A stretch of 64,000 bases of DNA from Podaxis mareebaensis (taxonomy: Eukaryota; Basidiomycota; Agaricomycetes; Agaricales; Agaricaceae), in contig JAEUWP010000578.1 in the NCBI GenBank assembly GCA_018524725.1, positions 1 to 64,000 of the forward strand. The letters run 5' to 3'. The notes below the pieces were generated by a model that saw nothing but the letters and a program-made list of their open reading frames with translations, searched no databases and was not told the origin of the DNA. Made by a program: the position numbers and the translations under genes. This document shows, one piece after another, positions 12,355-25,933 of this stretch (its first letter is position 1; each line of letters opens with the position of its first letter).

Positions 12355-13490
12355 CGGTAATCACACGACTGAAAGAACTACCCCTCTGGCTAGCTCAGCT
12401 AGACAGGTGATTGAAGGTATTCTGCAAGGGGAAGTAAGATGAGTTAGGATCAACGAGAAAGATACTCAATAACTATGAGGATGTCCTAGAAGCCTCACGA
12501 CATTGTGCTCATTATAATGCGGTGTCACATATTCTAATACCTGCAACAGAAACATCCTCCCAGAGATATCACTGCCAGCCAACATGCTTACAGTTCCACT
12601 CTTTCCTCCCTCTCGGCTAAAAGCATCCTTGCAGTTTAAACAGATGAGGCATAAAATCATTGTATTTTTTTATAATAAACAGAGAACTAGACTCTACTAA
12701 TGGTGGGCCCCAAACTTAGATCTCCATGACGATAAGCCTTAGCAATATACGTAAGGAAACAACGTGCAAGGGCCGGTCACGAGTGTTCACATCTCCTAGG
12801 AATGAGGACTGGGCAATGGCATGAAGGAAGGGCTCGAAATGGAGTCGTCTCGATGAGGCAGGGATAGCTGCAGTTGCAGAAGGCTCGACTCCTTTCACGG
12901 GCACGGCTCCTGCACACCCAGAGCAAGGAACTTAAGTTAAAAGAGTAGCAGCTTCCTTCAGCTCTACAGTACAGGGAACTCCGTAGGAGACCACCGGGTT
13001 TATTTACATCGTAAGCGGCCACCTAAGAATGTTCCCCCGACTGCGCCGCCAACTTGCCACGCTCAAGCTGCCTGTGCGTGATACCTAGATTACTTGTGAT
13101 CGGAGCTTCCACTTCCTATTACATTGGAAAAAACAGACAGGGCAGAACGCCCTACAAAATACGACAGGAGCCGGCCAGAAACCCACACCTGGCCACGGAG
13201 GAGGTTCGAAAAAGTCCGAAAGAGAAAGGAAAGCTCGTCCCTGTAGTAAGTACTTCTTTTGCCACTAGAAAAGCATTCGGGCTAAGATTAACCCTAGGAG
13301 CAAGAAGGGAAGGCGCTCAACAATGAAGACGGGATTCTGGAAGGCATAGATACAGGAAGAATGCTCCTAGCAAGAGAATTGTCTCGCGGACAAGATTCAC
13401 ACTTCCTGTCTTAGTATGCCTTCCAATTAAGCGGGCTCATCATGTCTACCATCCTGGTATCCGCGGTGCTGAGAATTGTTCTAACACGAT
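12355..13490. other. CG-normal unassigned DNA at the repeat border
   Basis: CG returns at 12,355. No credible gene is visible. From about 12,720 to 13,480 the style of the sequence is unlike the rest of the window, with purine-rich words such as gaaggcgctc and caagaaggg; see findings. The open frames here (up to 90 codons) are not convincing. Confidence 0.4.
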
Positions 13491-13494
13491 CAAA

Positions 13495-14250
13495 TTGCAA
13501 ACTACTCACTTCGCCAGGACCTCGCCAACGTCCCGGATCCCAAACCCATGTATCAGGGTTCATGCCCAGGATTCACCACCCGAACCGTATCAACCAACAT
13601 CGTCAAAGCATGCGCAGCTGAGCTACTCCAACTCAAACCCGACCAAACCACTACCTCCGACACTATCCGAACCCTGACCGCATCCTCCAAGCTCCGCTTT
13701 CTCCTTCCCGCGAACACTTATAACCGACTCTTTCAATCTATCATTCCATTCCATTGCACGACGTCGCACCCTGTCTGACATGATCCCTCAAATCAAATCG
13801 GAAGAGCGCGTCGACGCGAAGACCAGGAACAGGATATTAGGGTGCCTACCCCAATTCCATGGGTCCCTCCTTCCATAACAATCTCTGAGGGGATCCAAGT
13901 AAAGCCATTCATCTTAAGCGTCCGGAGATCATTCACCTCGACGCCCTAGATAAATGAATCAGCATATCAGCCAAAGCCGGAACCAACACATACATACCAC
14001 ACACCACCAACTATATCAATCCCTCAACCATCCTCGAGCACACCCTCATAACTACCAAACCCGAAAAGCCTTCCAAAACCCGTCCACTGACACACCAACA
14101 CTACCAAGCAAGGAAATCCCAAAGGCCAACGCCCCGCAACTTCCAACATCCGAAAACCCAAAAACAGTATTTCAGAAGCCAGAAGCCATACCACCCTGGG
14201 GGACAAAAGCTATCAGGAGACGTCAAAATCGAGGGTGGAAAGTCTGACCC
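13495..14250 (+). pseudogene. Possible decayed coding remnant, family unknown
   Basis: The plus strand is rich in C and A and poor in G, as in a coding strand of some fungal repeats. A frame open to 13,778 reads DLANVPDPKPMYQGSCPGF and later SKLRFLLPANTYNRLF. Another frame (13,954-14,247) is Pro/Thr/His/Asn-rich and ends WGTKAIRRRQNRGW. Neither has a plausible start or a known domain, and the frame changes without clear splice sites. I think it is a broken element or gene but cannot name it. Confidence 0.3.
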
Positions 14251-16683
14251 AGAATAACGGCACCCATCACTTCCCCCACACCCACCAAAGTCCTTGCGCG
14301 TATATCAGGACCATATCTCCTTAACCTCCCCGAACACTTCCCTTAAGCGAATGCTGTGGCGATCACGCGCAATGTGATATGAAGGCGATTTGCGATTGCG
14401 GACGTGAACCCACCCCACGCGAGGCTCATAAGCCGCAGTGTGACAGATAACCCGAGTTCCGAGAGCTGAGGGATGTTGATGAGCACTGAGAAGGTCCCTA
14501 GAATGAAACGTTCGCACCTGCGTTGATGGCGAATATAACGAGGAGGGGGAGAACTCACATAGTTCGACGTATATGGCAATTGGGGGTCGAGTCGTATGAT
14601 AAAGTCGTGATAGTCCTGATCTGATGGAATTGATAAATTCAACTGATCATTTCAACTATTTATTCAATTCCTAGCTGTCGACACGTCGACTTTTTACTTT
14701 TCGCTGTACGAACGTAAAAATTGGAAGAGACATTCGCGCATCTGCGCATCCGTCAATTTGGTAAAAAAGGGGGTGAGAATGGACTCGCCTTAGCTCGTAT
14801 CTTTTCCTGATTTAACCACCCGAGGCCGAGAATGACCAACCAGGAGCATATGACCTCAGCGCCCATAGAAGCACACTCCGCCACACGTCGACTAGAACTG
14901 CCGTATATCCGAATGCGATGATGGTGGTGTTAAAACGGAACATTCCATCATATGGACCTCAGAGCCCATCCTACCAACCTTGGACATGTTCTCCAAGATG
15001 GTCTGATCATCCAATCAGCATAACCGACCACAAAAGCGAGAACATATGAGGAAACAGGTCTATCGTGGAAGAGAGGCGGCGCAGATACGTGCACACATAT
15101 CCCTAATCAGGAATACCTTGCTCAGAAGCGGATCGACGAACCAGGAGATGGGAAGATTGGTGATAGTTGTTCCGTTGGTAGGAACAGGGGACAGAACGGT
15201 AGTGGTAGTGATTCATGATAGGCTCGACCCTCTGAAGCACTCTCAGGTTGTGCCATGGTTTCACCGAACGAGCGGTTTTCCTGTCGTTCGAGGGTTCATT
15301 ATTTCGCACTTTGGCACACATCAGATGGTCTTGAATACTCGAACGAGCACCAAGGTAACAAGGTGAAAACGAACACAACCTGGAGCCCGAATTCAGGGTC
15401 CAGATTGCGCTGCCTTCACTCGATCAATAGTGAAGCGAGTCTTCGTGGTTCACCGGCTCATTAGGCAGCCCGAACGGAAGAGCAGAGAACGCAACTCCAC
15501 TTCGGGCACACAGGACCTGTATTTAGCACACAATCAGTCATCTACACGGAACCCAGAAACAATAAGCCAAGACGCACCAGGTACTTATACATAGAAGCCT
15601 CCGTTTGATCGTTGACAACGTTACGAGGAAGCAGAGCATGGAAGACGGGAGGTGCTTATTCATGACCAAGACGGAGGAACAGCATTGCGGTCGCATTGGC
15701 AGGGACTAATTGATATAGCACGCTTGAGTGTATGGGATGCAATGGCAATAAACATCACTCGGAAACTGGTGCGCGGTGGGCCTGGAACATGATCGTTGAA
15801 TAAGGTGCTAGGATGGAAGGCAAACCAGCGGACCTTGCCTCGGAAATCTACACCATTTCGAAATGAAATGATAGAACCCAACACCATAGTCTTGAAAAAG
15901 AAGCTTGAATCGAACGATTGACAGCAAGAGCATCGGTTCCGCCAGAGAAGGTGCTCTTCCGAGTCACTGTAAAATTGATTCGTAGAAGTCAACTTTGGTT
16001 CGTAAGGAAGGAAACGATTGGTTCAGTGGCCTGGGCGTTTCTCTCAGCTGAGCACATAGATAGCTCCACCTTGAACCCTGTGGCCTCGATCTTCCCCTCC
16101 GGATTCGGGACCCAGTCGAATGACAAGTGGAGCGGCAGCCGGAAGCCCACGACGTCCTGTAACCAAGTTACTCAACAGTCAGTCATCGATGGCAAGACCA
16201 AAAGACAATAGGGTGTACCAATGTCTGCCCCATTACTTGTGGGATTTCTGCTGGTTGTAGTTAGGAGGCAACAATAAGGAGCCGGGAGGAGCCACAAGCC
16301 GACCAACGATCAGTCGACACACGTCGGCTGCACTGCTCATTGACGTCTGAACACTTGATTTTCAAATCTTGCCGATGCAACCCTGAAGCCTCGTGCAGAA
16401 CATGCAATGCAGTGAATGAGTGGGAGAACGATAACGAGTTGAAGGGGGATCGATTGCTATGATGGATATATGCGCCGATACATGTAGGTGATGGTGTGAC
16501 AGTCAGTGAAAAAAAAAAAAACAATAAGAAACATCCAGAACGCCCGATGAGAACATGATCACTATACAAGATTCAGTATATGCGCGCTATAAACCGGTTC
16601 TCCAGACAAAAGCAAAAAGAGAAAGAAAACATTGCGGAAAGTATCTAGGCTGAGCACTCACAGAGTAGCGCCCATATAACCAA
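14251..16683. other. No gene recognised
   Basis: Normal CG content and short frames only (106 codons at 15,046-15,366 plus strand, 110 codons at 15,660-15,992 minus strand), with no family motif in them. A run of 13 A residues lies at 16,508-16,520. Nothing else is supportable. Confidence 0.4.
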
Positions 16684-17865
16684 TCAAAACCCCCCTAACA
16701 CATGCTCATACTCTCCCGTTTCCTCCGGATCTAACCTCTCAGTCTCTCGGTAGCCCTCCCTCTGCACAAGGTCAACTTCCCAGTCGACTCTATACAGCCG
16801 TCGTTTTCGACAAGACGTCTTTTCTGGGGCAGAAAGGGACCCGTTGAACTGTAGAAAGTCCACTTGGATCAACCTCAGTAAGTGATCCACGTCATGCGTA
16901 ACCTCGGGTTCACGAGGATCAAAAATGGTTGAATTCGGGTGCTTCGCTCTATATGACGCAGCCTGCTCCCAGATGTCTGGCGAGTCTCCGTGTATCCAGT
17001 TTTCCCATTCGTTGTGAGGTTGATGAGGATCGGGGAAAACGTAGAACTTAGACGAGGCGAGGCATAGTCTAAGGTGTGTCCGCCAATGAGAGAGGAGGGT
17101 TGTATAATGGCCTTGCACAGTGGCATCGTTTAGATAAGAAATAGTTCCGTAGTGCGGAGGTTGAGGAAAGCGCCCAAGAGCAAGCACTAGCGCTTGCAGC
17201 CTGGGGAAGGCGTCAGCGTCGAGGAGCCATTCCAGCCCCTCGGATATACAGCGAATCTTGTCTTCTGGGAGTTCTGCGTGAGTGTTGACGGCGATGTGTG
17301 TGAGATTTGTGAGATCGGAGAGTGTGGAACGACCATGCGAGTCGAGACTCGATGTGAATAGATGGGTCACTCGGCTGAGGATGGGGTCACGCCAGTTAAC
17401 TGGACGTGGACTGCCATGATGCAGCAGCATGACGTACGCTGGGCGGACATTATTTGCTCTTAACCAGAAGGCATTCGAGGAGAGATTGCGCGAGGTAATA
17501 GCCAGATATCGGATGTGTGAGAAGGCTGGCCCAATAGCAGCCAGTGCATCCTCAATCGACGGCAGGCTTTGGCGAATCAAGAGAGCTAGAGATGCCGTGG
17601 TATACGTCGAGAGGAGGCGTGGAGGATCTGGATTCTTGTTTTTGAGTTTGTGGTGGGGAGAAGGGGGAGGGAGGATGGTACGGGCGACAGTGGTGAGATC
17701 GGTGATGTGCTCGATGGTGACGTTGTGGAAGACGATGGGGAGAACGAGAACGTTGATATCACGAGAAACTAGGCGCAGTGAGCGAGCATTGTTGATGTCG
17801 TCGAGGGCGACGAGCTCAAGGATGAGGCGCTTGAGCTCGACGGGGAGGGTGGACCAGAGGCACAT
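16684..17865 (-). CDS. F-box domain protein
   Basis: A single uninterrupted exon of 393 codons. I start at ATG 17,865 because the protein then opens MCLWSTLPVELKRLILELV, the LPxEL...I core of an F-box at residues 7-19, as in the many agaricomycete F-box proteins. The frame stays open for 65 further codons upstream (to 18,060), but those residues look like leader sequence. After the F-box come LRLVSRDINVLVLPIVFHNV and IRYLAITSR, typical of the substrate-side region of fungal F-box proteins with irregular Leu-rich segments. The tail is charged and ends EYEHVLGGF. F-box proteins bind Skp1 and bring substrates to SCF ubiquitin ligases; the substrate here is unknown. No neighbour lies within 8 kb downstream on the genome map, so context adds nothing. 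Confidence 0.85.
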   Translation of the reverse strand: MCLWSTLPVELKRLILELVALDDINNARSLRLVSRDINVLVLPIVFHNVTIEHITDLTTVARTILPPPSPHHKLKNKNPDPPRLLSTYTTASLALLIRQSLPSIEDALAAIGPAFSHIRYLAITSRNLSSNAFWLRANNVRPAYVMLLHHGSPRPVNWRDPILSRVTHLFTSSLDSHGRSTLSDLTNLTHIAVNTHAELPEDKIRCISEGLEWLLDADAFPRLQALVLALGRFPQPPHYGTISYLNDATVQGHYTTLLSHWRTHLRLCLASSKFYVFPDPHQPHNEWENWIHGDSPDIWEQAASYRAKHPNSTIFDPREPEVTHDVDHLLRLIQVDFLQFNGSLSAPEKTSCRKRRLYRVDWEVDLVQREGYRETERLDPEETGEYEHVLGGF

Positions 17866-20800
17866 TGAGTAAGAGCAAAGACTTGCCAGGGGCCGAACCA
17901 CCAAATCGATCCGAATCACCGAACCACTCCATCGGTGCTCGCTTGCCTCTTCCGGCTCGGTACCACTCCCTTGGGCCATACTTCCCATAAATGCTCCGAG
18001 GATCTGGTACAACAACAAACGAATAGAGATACGGGGTCGAGGAATTCCTTCTCCATACAAGATCCGTACTCATCTCAACACCCAACCGACGTCCAACCCA
18101 GCGCAGAATGCACCTTTCCTTGCGTCATCCCACACAATCCCCTCCATCCTCTCGGTCCGATTTGTATTTCTAGAACTGATATTAGTGTCCTACCCGTCCT
18201 CTTTCATATGTCTTGCACATCTTCCATTCTATGTACCCCAGATGTACGTCATGACTCACCCTCCAATACCTGTTATCGTTCGCCGTCCAGCGCCCAATGT
18301 TCATCAATCCCTTCTAACTACATACATTCGAGTCCCACAATGTCTCCCATATACCCTGAACCCTTTCGGAAATGCGTGTTATTCCGTATCAGATGTACAT
18401 ACATTCGAAAAGCAGCCGACATCACCTAACCTTCATTCAAAGATGACACCACCCGCTGTGAACTTGCCAAACAACTTCCGCTTCAGAGGATCTCAAATCT
18501 TATGCGCGTCTCCGAATCGGAGAGACCGGTCACGGTCAAAGCACACTCGCTTGTTCAACCTCTCTGTGAGATCTGCTGCAGGTGATCCGTGGCGTATGTA
18601 TTTCAAATGGTGTTTCAAGCGGCCACGAGTGCCACTATCATTCATCTCACGGTCGTGCGCAGCGACTCGTTCAAGCGCGAACAGACCAAGTGCTCCAGGA
18701 ATACTACAGGAGTTTGAGGTTCTAGTCTATCCAAAGAAGTCTAAGATAAGAGTTGCTTGCGTCGCTCTAGACGCCATTTCAGCTTCTTCAAGACCTCGAG
18801 GCATGCTTTACTGAGTTCATAACGCCCGATCGTCACAAGAGGACAACACGCGTCCAACGCATGCCTCAGGTGTTAAAAAGTCCACCCATTCACTCTCGGG
18901 ATCACATTAGACTATTCTTTCCTCCGTCTCCCCATCCAATCCAGCCCCTAGCTCGCAGAGCGCAGTCATACGATGACTCAGGATTTATCACCACGCCGCT
19001 TTGATCTTGGCACATCCGGCCTTCGTGTGCTCAAAACACCCAATTCAGTCACAAATCCATAGACTACAGTCGAATTTACGCCGAATTTGCACCGAAAGGT
19101 TGATTAGTGAGCGGAATGAACGGTTCTGAACTCGGAGAAGAGAGTGTACGTAGTCTCGAGTTCTGGATTTCACGAACGCCGTTGTAAGCCCATCCTCCAT
19201 TTCTCCCTCGCCGCTCATGAAATACCTTCAGTAATCAAACGGATCGCTCTAAGTTCCGGATAACCCTCCACCCATCCTTAGATGTAGCCCAACATATCTC
19301 CACCGTGTGGTGAATATGGCGTTTATCTCTATCAATGCACTATGATTATGAAAATCATCAAAAGTCCTGGCGTCCACCGGGCGCACTGGGAAACGCCCAC
19401 TCACTATTACCCCACATTCCATCACCAACCCAGCCGCCACTGAGGTCACCGTCGAACCTACTCCTCGGAACGGCTCATAAAACAAACGAACAACAACACC
19501 CCCAACCCCTCCTCCCCGGAAATTCGCTTTTTGGGGTGGAAGAAGAAGAAACCCACAAAGTCGACTTGAGGAGCCACCCTCATTCCGGAATCACTAATAT
19601 CCCACAAACCCACACACGGCGTCTGTCTGTCCACACGAAGTTCATTTCGTTCCGTTACCATGATACCAACCAAATTAATCCACCTACCAGCGTGCTCTGC
19701 CACTATGCCGAATCATGCCCCGTCCCAGCGTCTATCACCAATACCCCTTCCGTCCATCCATTTTCAGCTTCTAGTCAGCCGCCAGGCCCCCGGTGGCGTT
19801 TATAGTTTAATAGAACAAGATATAGTTTCGCGTTCTCTTTCGGTTGCCCTTCGACCCGACCCTCTTCCATAACCATGTGTGGTCAGATTTCTGGAAGGTT
19901 GCGAAGGTTTGGAAGGTAGGAAGAAGTCGCATTTTGGTGTGTGATAGTCATGGAGATTCGACTTTCTCTTGTTCTAGTTCTAGTTTTTACTTTGGTCTGT
20001 GATGCGTAGTTCTGCGGTGGGTGAGCTTCTCCGGCGTACGTGAACCTGAACTTGGTTCGACTAGTAGCTGGTGGATTGGAGATGGGAGATGAAAAGGTCC
20101 GTAGCATAGAGTCGATCCTAATTCTGGTTTCTTGACCCATGAGGCTATTGACCTTGTCAACTGTATTTCAAGCTTACCCTCAACCCTCTTTTCCAGGGCA
20201 ACTTCTTCAACGCTCCTAGTCCTTGGTAAAGCCTTCAGGGAGATGAAGCCAGTCACCGTTGACTCATCTCTAACATGGAGTTTCCAAGTGAGGGCTCCAC
20301 GGCGCTGGTAACCAGCGGCCACTAGCGCTGCGCAAGAATCGGATTCAATCCGTAGTAGTCATTGGAAGCCTTTGTGGCCATTACCCACCTTTCTTGACCG
20401 CATTCTCAAGTTCTTTAGTTCGACCGTCTCCTGAGACCGGCATAGACAGAAACCGCCCACCTAACCCTCTCATCGGATCGCCGAGATCCCCTAGCCAGCT
20501 AGTCCTACAACGGCACACCAACTAGTCTTTCTTTCCTCGCCTTTCAGAGTGACACTTTACCCCAACGAATCCTGAGACCGCTCATCGTGTACGCCATGGT
20601 ACCACATCGGGCTTCGTCCATATAGAGATACCTCCCACTAGGTCCACCGTGCCGTAACGACGAGCCATGAGCTACGAATTAAGAATCTGCCCTCTACAAA
20701 CGGTGAAGAACATTCGTAGGCATCACTTTCAGAGGCTCGAACATCAGGACGGGCAGCCATTGGCTGAGGAAAACTCCCCGGAGCGCCCGTTAAAGATTAT

Positions 20801-23800
20801 TTTACCGTTTTGGGTAGATGGAGGAAGTGATAGAAGGTAGATGGCTTGATGTTGCTTCCCGACGATGCCCGTAAAATAATGCGGCTCCGTTTCTTGATGA
20901 CAGAGAAACTCTGTGAAGGTGTCAGTTTAGCGAAGCATCACCGCCTTAGCTGTCGAGGTAAACGAGAAATTGACCACGTAAGCCAGAAAACGTCTCACTT
21001 CAAGGTCGGTCTACTCGGCATGTCTAATACAGGTTCAGCGCGCTTGACCCTCGTAAACCCGTTCAGAAACAATGTCTGTTATTTGCTTTCCAAGCCTGAG
21101 CGACACCCAATCAAGGACCCTGCTCCGAGCTAGACTACGTTCTAGACCCAAGAGTCGGTGGCCGCCGTGTTCGTAGAACTCCACATCACCACCGCGTTCA
21201 ACTTCCTTGTACGACTGGCACACCCGACTTTCTCGCGCCACATTACCTCATGAGGAGTGCAGACCCAAACGGCCCTTTGCAGTCGAAGTAGGCGACTTCG
21301 GATCCTCAGCGGAACCCGTTTGGATATGCAGACGACCTAAGATAACAACTGTGTCGTAATTCATGGCTCTTCAATGGCTCTTCCAAGACTTTCCAAGACC
21401 GCATTGGACTGCCATGATCCTTACACATCCTCAAGAGGTTTCCATCATTCGGCGCAGAGGCTATCATACACACTGGCGTATCACAAACCCAATCCAATAC
21501 CATACCATATTCCTCACCTTATGGCATGGCATAGTGCGAATCCTGCAAAGTTGCGAGTTACGACGTCAGAATACACGAAAAAAGGTTACATCATTGAACA
21601 AATCACTTGTAAGTTGAAAGCTTAGAATGGGACGCGCTCAAAGTCTCGGAGCCCTGGTCGATTATGTGGGCTTTATGCATCGAGGCATACCTTATTAAGT
21701 TAATTCTTCTCGCATACTCCTGCTTCCGTCTTCATAATCGTCGAAATAGTGCAAGATGATGTAATAGTTCCTCAATCGATGAGGAGGAGCTCCTCTAAGA
21801 GGCGATTGCCGTTGATTTCTCAGCATCCTGAGCAATTTTCGCTGTGTTAATCGGTTGCAAGGGAATATTTCATACCCAAAAACCTCTTCGCCTTCCCCCC
21901 ATTGCATGATGTTACCGACAAACGTGTTAATGTTAATCAATTATAACTCTTGCTGAGATAGGAAGCACGACTTATGGGTAAGGCCCATCGTAATAAAGCG
22001 GTTCAGTCGGAGACCATGACTATCGAACCAGCTTTCGTCTTCCTGTGTGGGATACCAAAGACGCCAGGACCCGAATGCATACCGAGAACCCCAGCAAGGA
22101 TCCATCTAGCCATGATTATCTCGTGGAATCCCGAAAGCCTCGCGTCCGCTGACGCGTTTCATATGTTCACCGACATCCAGGACATATATCCACCTCTATC
22201 AAGTTCGCGAACAACACTTCTGTGCACATAACAGTCTTCCTAGCTAAGTAGCACTGCAAGCGGGGAGCTCGGACGATCGAAGTGGTGCTTAATGAAGTGA
22301 ATTTAGCAAAGTGGCCACCTGCGGCTTCGGATGTCCGTGGCCAGCCTTGCAGACACGCCTCGCTAGTAGCTTCAGCTGGAGCAAGAATAGCACAAGGAAT
22401 TCATATGCCATCAAACATGCCACCGCCTCGTTCATACAAGGTGTTGGATCAAAGCTGCGTTCACACCTTTAATCAACAAGGCACGGTCGGTGCCAGTGTC
22501 GATAAAAAGAAGCTCGGTGAGCTCGGAGACTACTAGGTGGGCGATCTACACCGTCATATTTGTGATACTTGTGCAGCTGCTCTGTTCTGCTGGGACATAA
22601 AACAAACCTTGCATGTGTTTCTGTAGACCTGTGCTGCTATATCAATCAACAAATTCAGGGTGCGATAAAAATAGCACATGCAATAGTGAATTAACTTACA
22701 CAAAAAGTACGGGTAAAGTCCTGACAACCGATTGTAGTCTCGCAACTCCAACTCAGCGGCTTGTAGTAGTGAACTTATTGTTTACATCCAAAGATGGAGA
22801 GTAAGATGAAAGAGTAGGCTCAAATGAGTGTTTCAACACTGCCACCGTGTTAGCGCACGGACCAACATATGTTTAGGCGCACAGTGATCATCAATAGCAA
22901 GGCCTCGCAGAAGGCTCCAATTCACCGAAAAGCGATGACCACGCAATAAACACATGCTTCCGAGAACCCCCTACTCTCCTAAACTTATCTCCTTGTTTGT
23001 TTCGAGGGACGTACGTCGAGTACGAAATGATGCTGGTGTCTGTGCCAGTTTCTCTATCAAAATTTGGGGTGGGAGTAATACCACTGCCACTAGGGCATCT
23101 CGGCACGGTGTCATTCCGGTTATCACTCAGAAGTGGTTCTGGCGTGGTTCTGTGGGTAGACAGAGTCCTCTATGCTGCGGAGCCATCACACTCGGTTCAA
23201 AAACATATAGGGATCCTAACGGGACCCACGAACGACGCTTTCATGATCAGACGAGCCGGACTGCCAAATCTGCACGGTTCAAGTCGGCACAAATACGTGC
23301 TGAAGGTATAGTCACCGGTGGGAGGCTCTTAGGACTCCCTTAGGGCTCTATGCTGGAAACTTGAAACGTGTAAGATTTGACGGAATAAACCAGAATAACA
23401 AAAGCAGGTAGCTTCCGCCATTTCTTCGGAGTGGGGTTCATTTTACTCCCTTCACACTTCCTTTCATGCCTGTAAGCAAAGCGGGAGGCAACATTGGTAA
23501 GCTACAAGACGGAAAGTACGAGAGGCTCATTTTCGAGAAAACCAAAACACTTGTTTGATCGTGCCATGAGGCTCACGACTACCCAAAAAGGCATCAGAGC
23601 TCTCCGGGCTATTGTTGTGGCACCAGGGTTCGGGGCAGAAAAGAACCCGCAGAGTAACGCCTGTGAAGAAAGCGTGTGAGGAATTGTCTTAAGCTAGACT
23701 AGCTAAACTCTATGAGACAAGCTTGATGAGTCCCGAAGAATTCTCTCAGCTTCCCACTCGAAAATAGCAATGGTTTGTCTGAGTGATCAAGGTCGGCGAG

Positions 23801-25933
23801 GATTGACAATATGGGTAAATGAACTTGGCAGTGGGTGCTCAGCGTCATGCAGCTGCTTCCGCGTTCGGCATTGACCTACTAATCCCTTTGTGGCAATCAT
23901 CATGTTCATAGCGTCTAAGTCCATTGTCTTGTGATTATCTTGCTTTAGCGCCGAACTTGGTTTATCCCGTTCAACGTAACACGTTTCGCGATAGCCAACC
24001 GACCCTACGCGTGTGTCCGCGATTTATTCATGATTTGTAAGCTCCACCTTAACCTAAATATTCATCTGTTAACACCATCTCTTCTCCGATAAGCGTCCAA
24101 AGTATTGAAGCTTCCTTCTTCATGCGCTACTTTTCTAAGCAGAATCAATTTGCGCTCATCCGGCGCCCTCTGCCAATAGAGCTTACCGAGCACCGCACGT
24201 CGCTGGTCTTCCGTCAGAACATTGGACACACAAACGCGCTAGTCCGACATCCCTTGGATTCTTTGTCTCTTCACGAGCTCCACGGTCCCATTGCACTACA
24301 TGCGTACCCGATCGACAGTAACCCACGGTCTGGAACCCACTCCTCACCGCGTACTCTTGGACCAGTGTCCTAGCCGGATGTAAAGGACCCTCACGCAGCC
24401 CTCGCCATCGTAACGCGTGTACCCCAAACCGTCACGGAAAGGTGCTCGGACCTGTTTGTGCATTGTCTGCTTTGTCTCTGTGACTCCTCTACAATGTGCC
24501 CACTCTTCACCAGCGCTTTTTAGGAAAGTGCCTTTCCTATCGATCTGCGTCAAAATCATCTGCCTCATACATAATGAAATTCCGAGGCCCGAGCACCGCT
24601 CCGACACGGAACATGGAAGAGGTTGCCCAGAAATTTCTTCGCAGCCCCTTTATTGAGTTCAGTAATTCCTGCCGTCATCATTCGACTGCATTATAGGTAA
24701 GCACAAAGGCTGGTATGAAGCTGGGACCCACTGGTGCAAAGGATGTCGGGACGTCATATCCATGTGTTCTGATGTACATGAGCCTCCGAAGCACCTATGA
24801 CCAAGGTTAGCCGTCATCAATCACCAAGAGGAATTGAACAAGAAAAATGAAGATATCCCGCCACACTCTCACGGTATACAGATCAACAATCCTTCTCAGC
24901 CGCTCTGTCACCCTCCTTCCCTTCGTCGGCCTCCGTATAGCCCTCTGGAAGCAAGCGAGCAGGTGGCGTCCGGACCCACTTCGGAAATAGGCATTGAATC
25001 ATCAAAACACTCCGACTAAAAGCCCATACCCCTCCCCATGCCAGACAACCGATCCTTGTGCATGAGAAAAAAGACATGTCGAGGAAGAAATACCACTGTT
25101 TGAAGATCACAAGTCCATTTAGGGTTGTTGCCTTTTTAAGCAAGGTCAAAAGATCCGCACCGCAGCCCGTACGTTACAAAACGTGGTACGATACCGAACT
25201 GCTTGGTCATGTTTTGACGGCAGTGTGACCGAACCAGGTCGTGTCGAACGGATCGAGCTCTCAGGAGTTTTGAGTTTTGGGGTGAACCTGACTCAACCCC
25301 GACAGCGGATGGATTTAATTGGCATCCGTTCCTGGTCATGTCCAGTGCATTCAGGGATTCAAGTGAGGATGGTGGATGCGTGCTGGGGTGACAAGGTTTA
25401 TGAGTAGCGGGAAACCTATAACACCAATGTTAGGATTAGTACTGGTCTTGTTCAGGTGGACCAGTACGCACACTCGCTATCTTATCATTAATTGTGCCGT
25501 AAGATCTTAGAGTGCTGTACCCAGAACGTGACCACCTGTCGGCGAGGTGCTTGGCAGTTCATTTGACCGTTTCCTGGACATTAGATAGAAAAAGACAAGA
25601 AGTTCCATTCGTCTGACCAATTTGCACCCCGGGTTTGAAGTTCGATTACGAACTTGTGTAAACTGCTGTCGTTGGCGTCGGCGTTCGGAGTATATGTCAC
25701 TCCTTGTGGCTTGCGTACTCTAGCCGTATCGGTAATGAACGTGGGCGACGGGAACCCAGACGTTGCTAGAAGTCACTGACCCTCTAGGACTGTTGCGACG
25801 TCCTTTAATGGGACGACATCGATACCGATAGCAAGACTAACTGCCCTCCTAGCGTGTGGGACGTATGGTATATTCATCGTTATGAAGTAACTGGGTAACC
25901 GATTGAAATAGAACGATAAAGGACACAGCAGGA
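17866..25933. other. 8-kb stretch without recognisable genes
   Basis: Base and CG composition are normal, and only short scattered frames exist (maximum 209 codons at 18,185-18,814 plus strand; 156 codons at 19,335-19,805). Their translations are Ser/Pro/His/Arg-rich and show no domain. I found no tRNA-like T-arm/anticodon pattern, tandem array or LTR pair by eye. It could hold non-coding RNA genes, decayed repeats or genes made of very short exons. Confidence 0.4.

Noticed and set aside
13270..13310. Telomere-like words (aaccctagg; also gaaccctaacc near 27,167)
   Set aside because: Single occurrences, not tandem arrays; no telomere or subtelomere can be inferred.
16508..16520. Poly-A run as a retrotransposon tail
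   Set aside because: No LINE or SINE body, target duplication or coding remnant lies next to it.
17429..17872. 147-codon plus-strand frame opposite the F-box gene
   Set aside because: It is the antisense shadow of the F-box coding exon, which has clear homology on the minus strand.
18185..18814. 209-codon plus-strand open frame next to the F-box gene
   Set aside because: Composition looks like translated non-coding DNA; it partly overlaps the upstream region of the F-box gene and another plus-strand frame.
25634..25656. Short inverted repeat aagttcgattacgaactt
   Set aside because: An isolated 7-bp stem hairpin; the flanks do not give a tRNA cloverleaf or other RNA fold.
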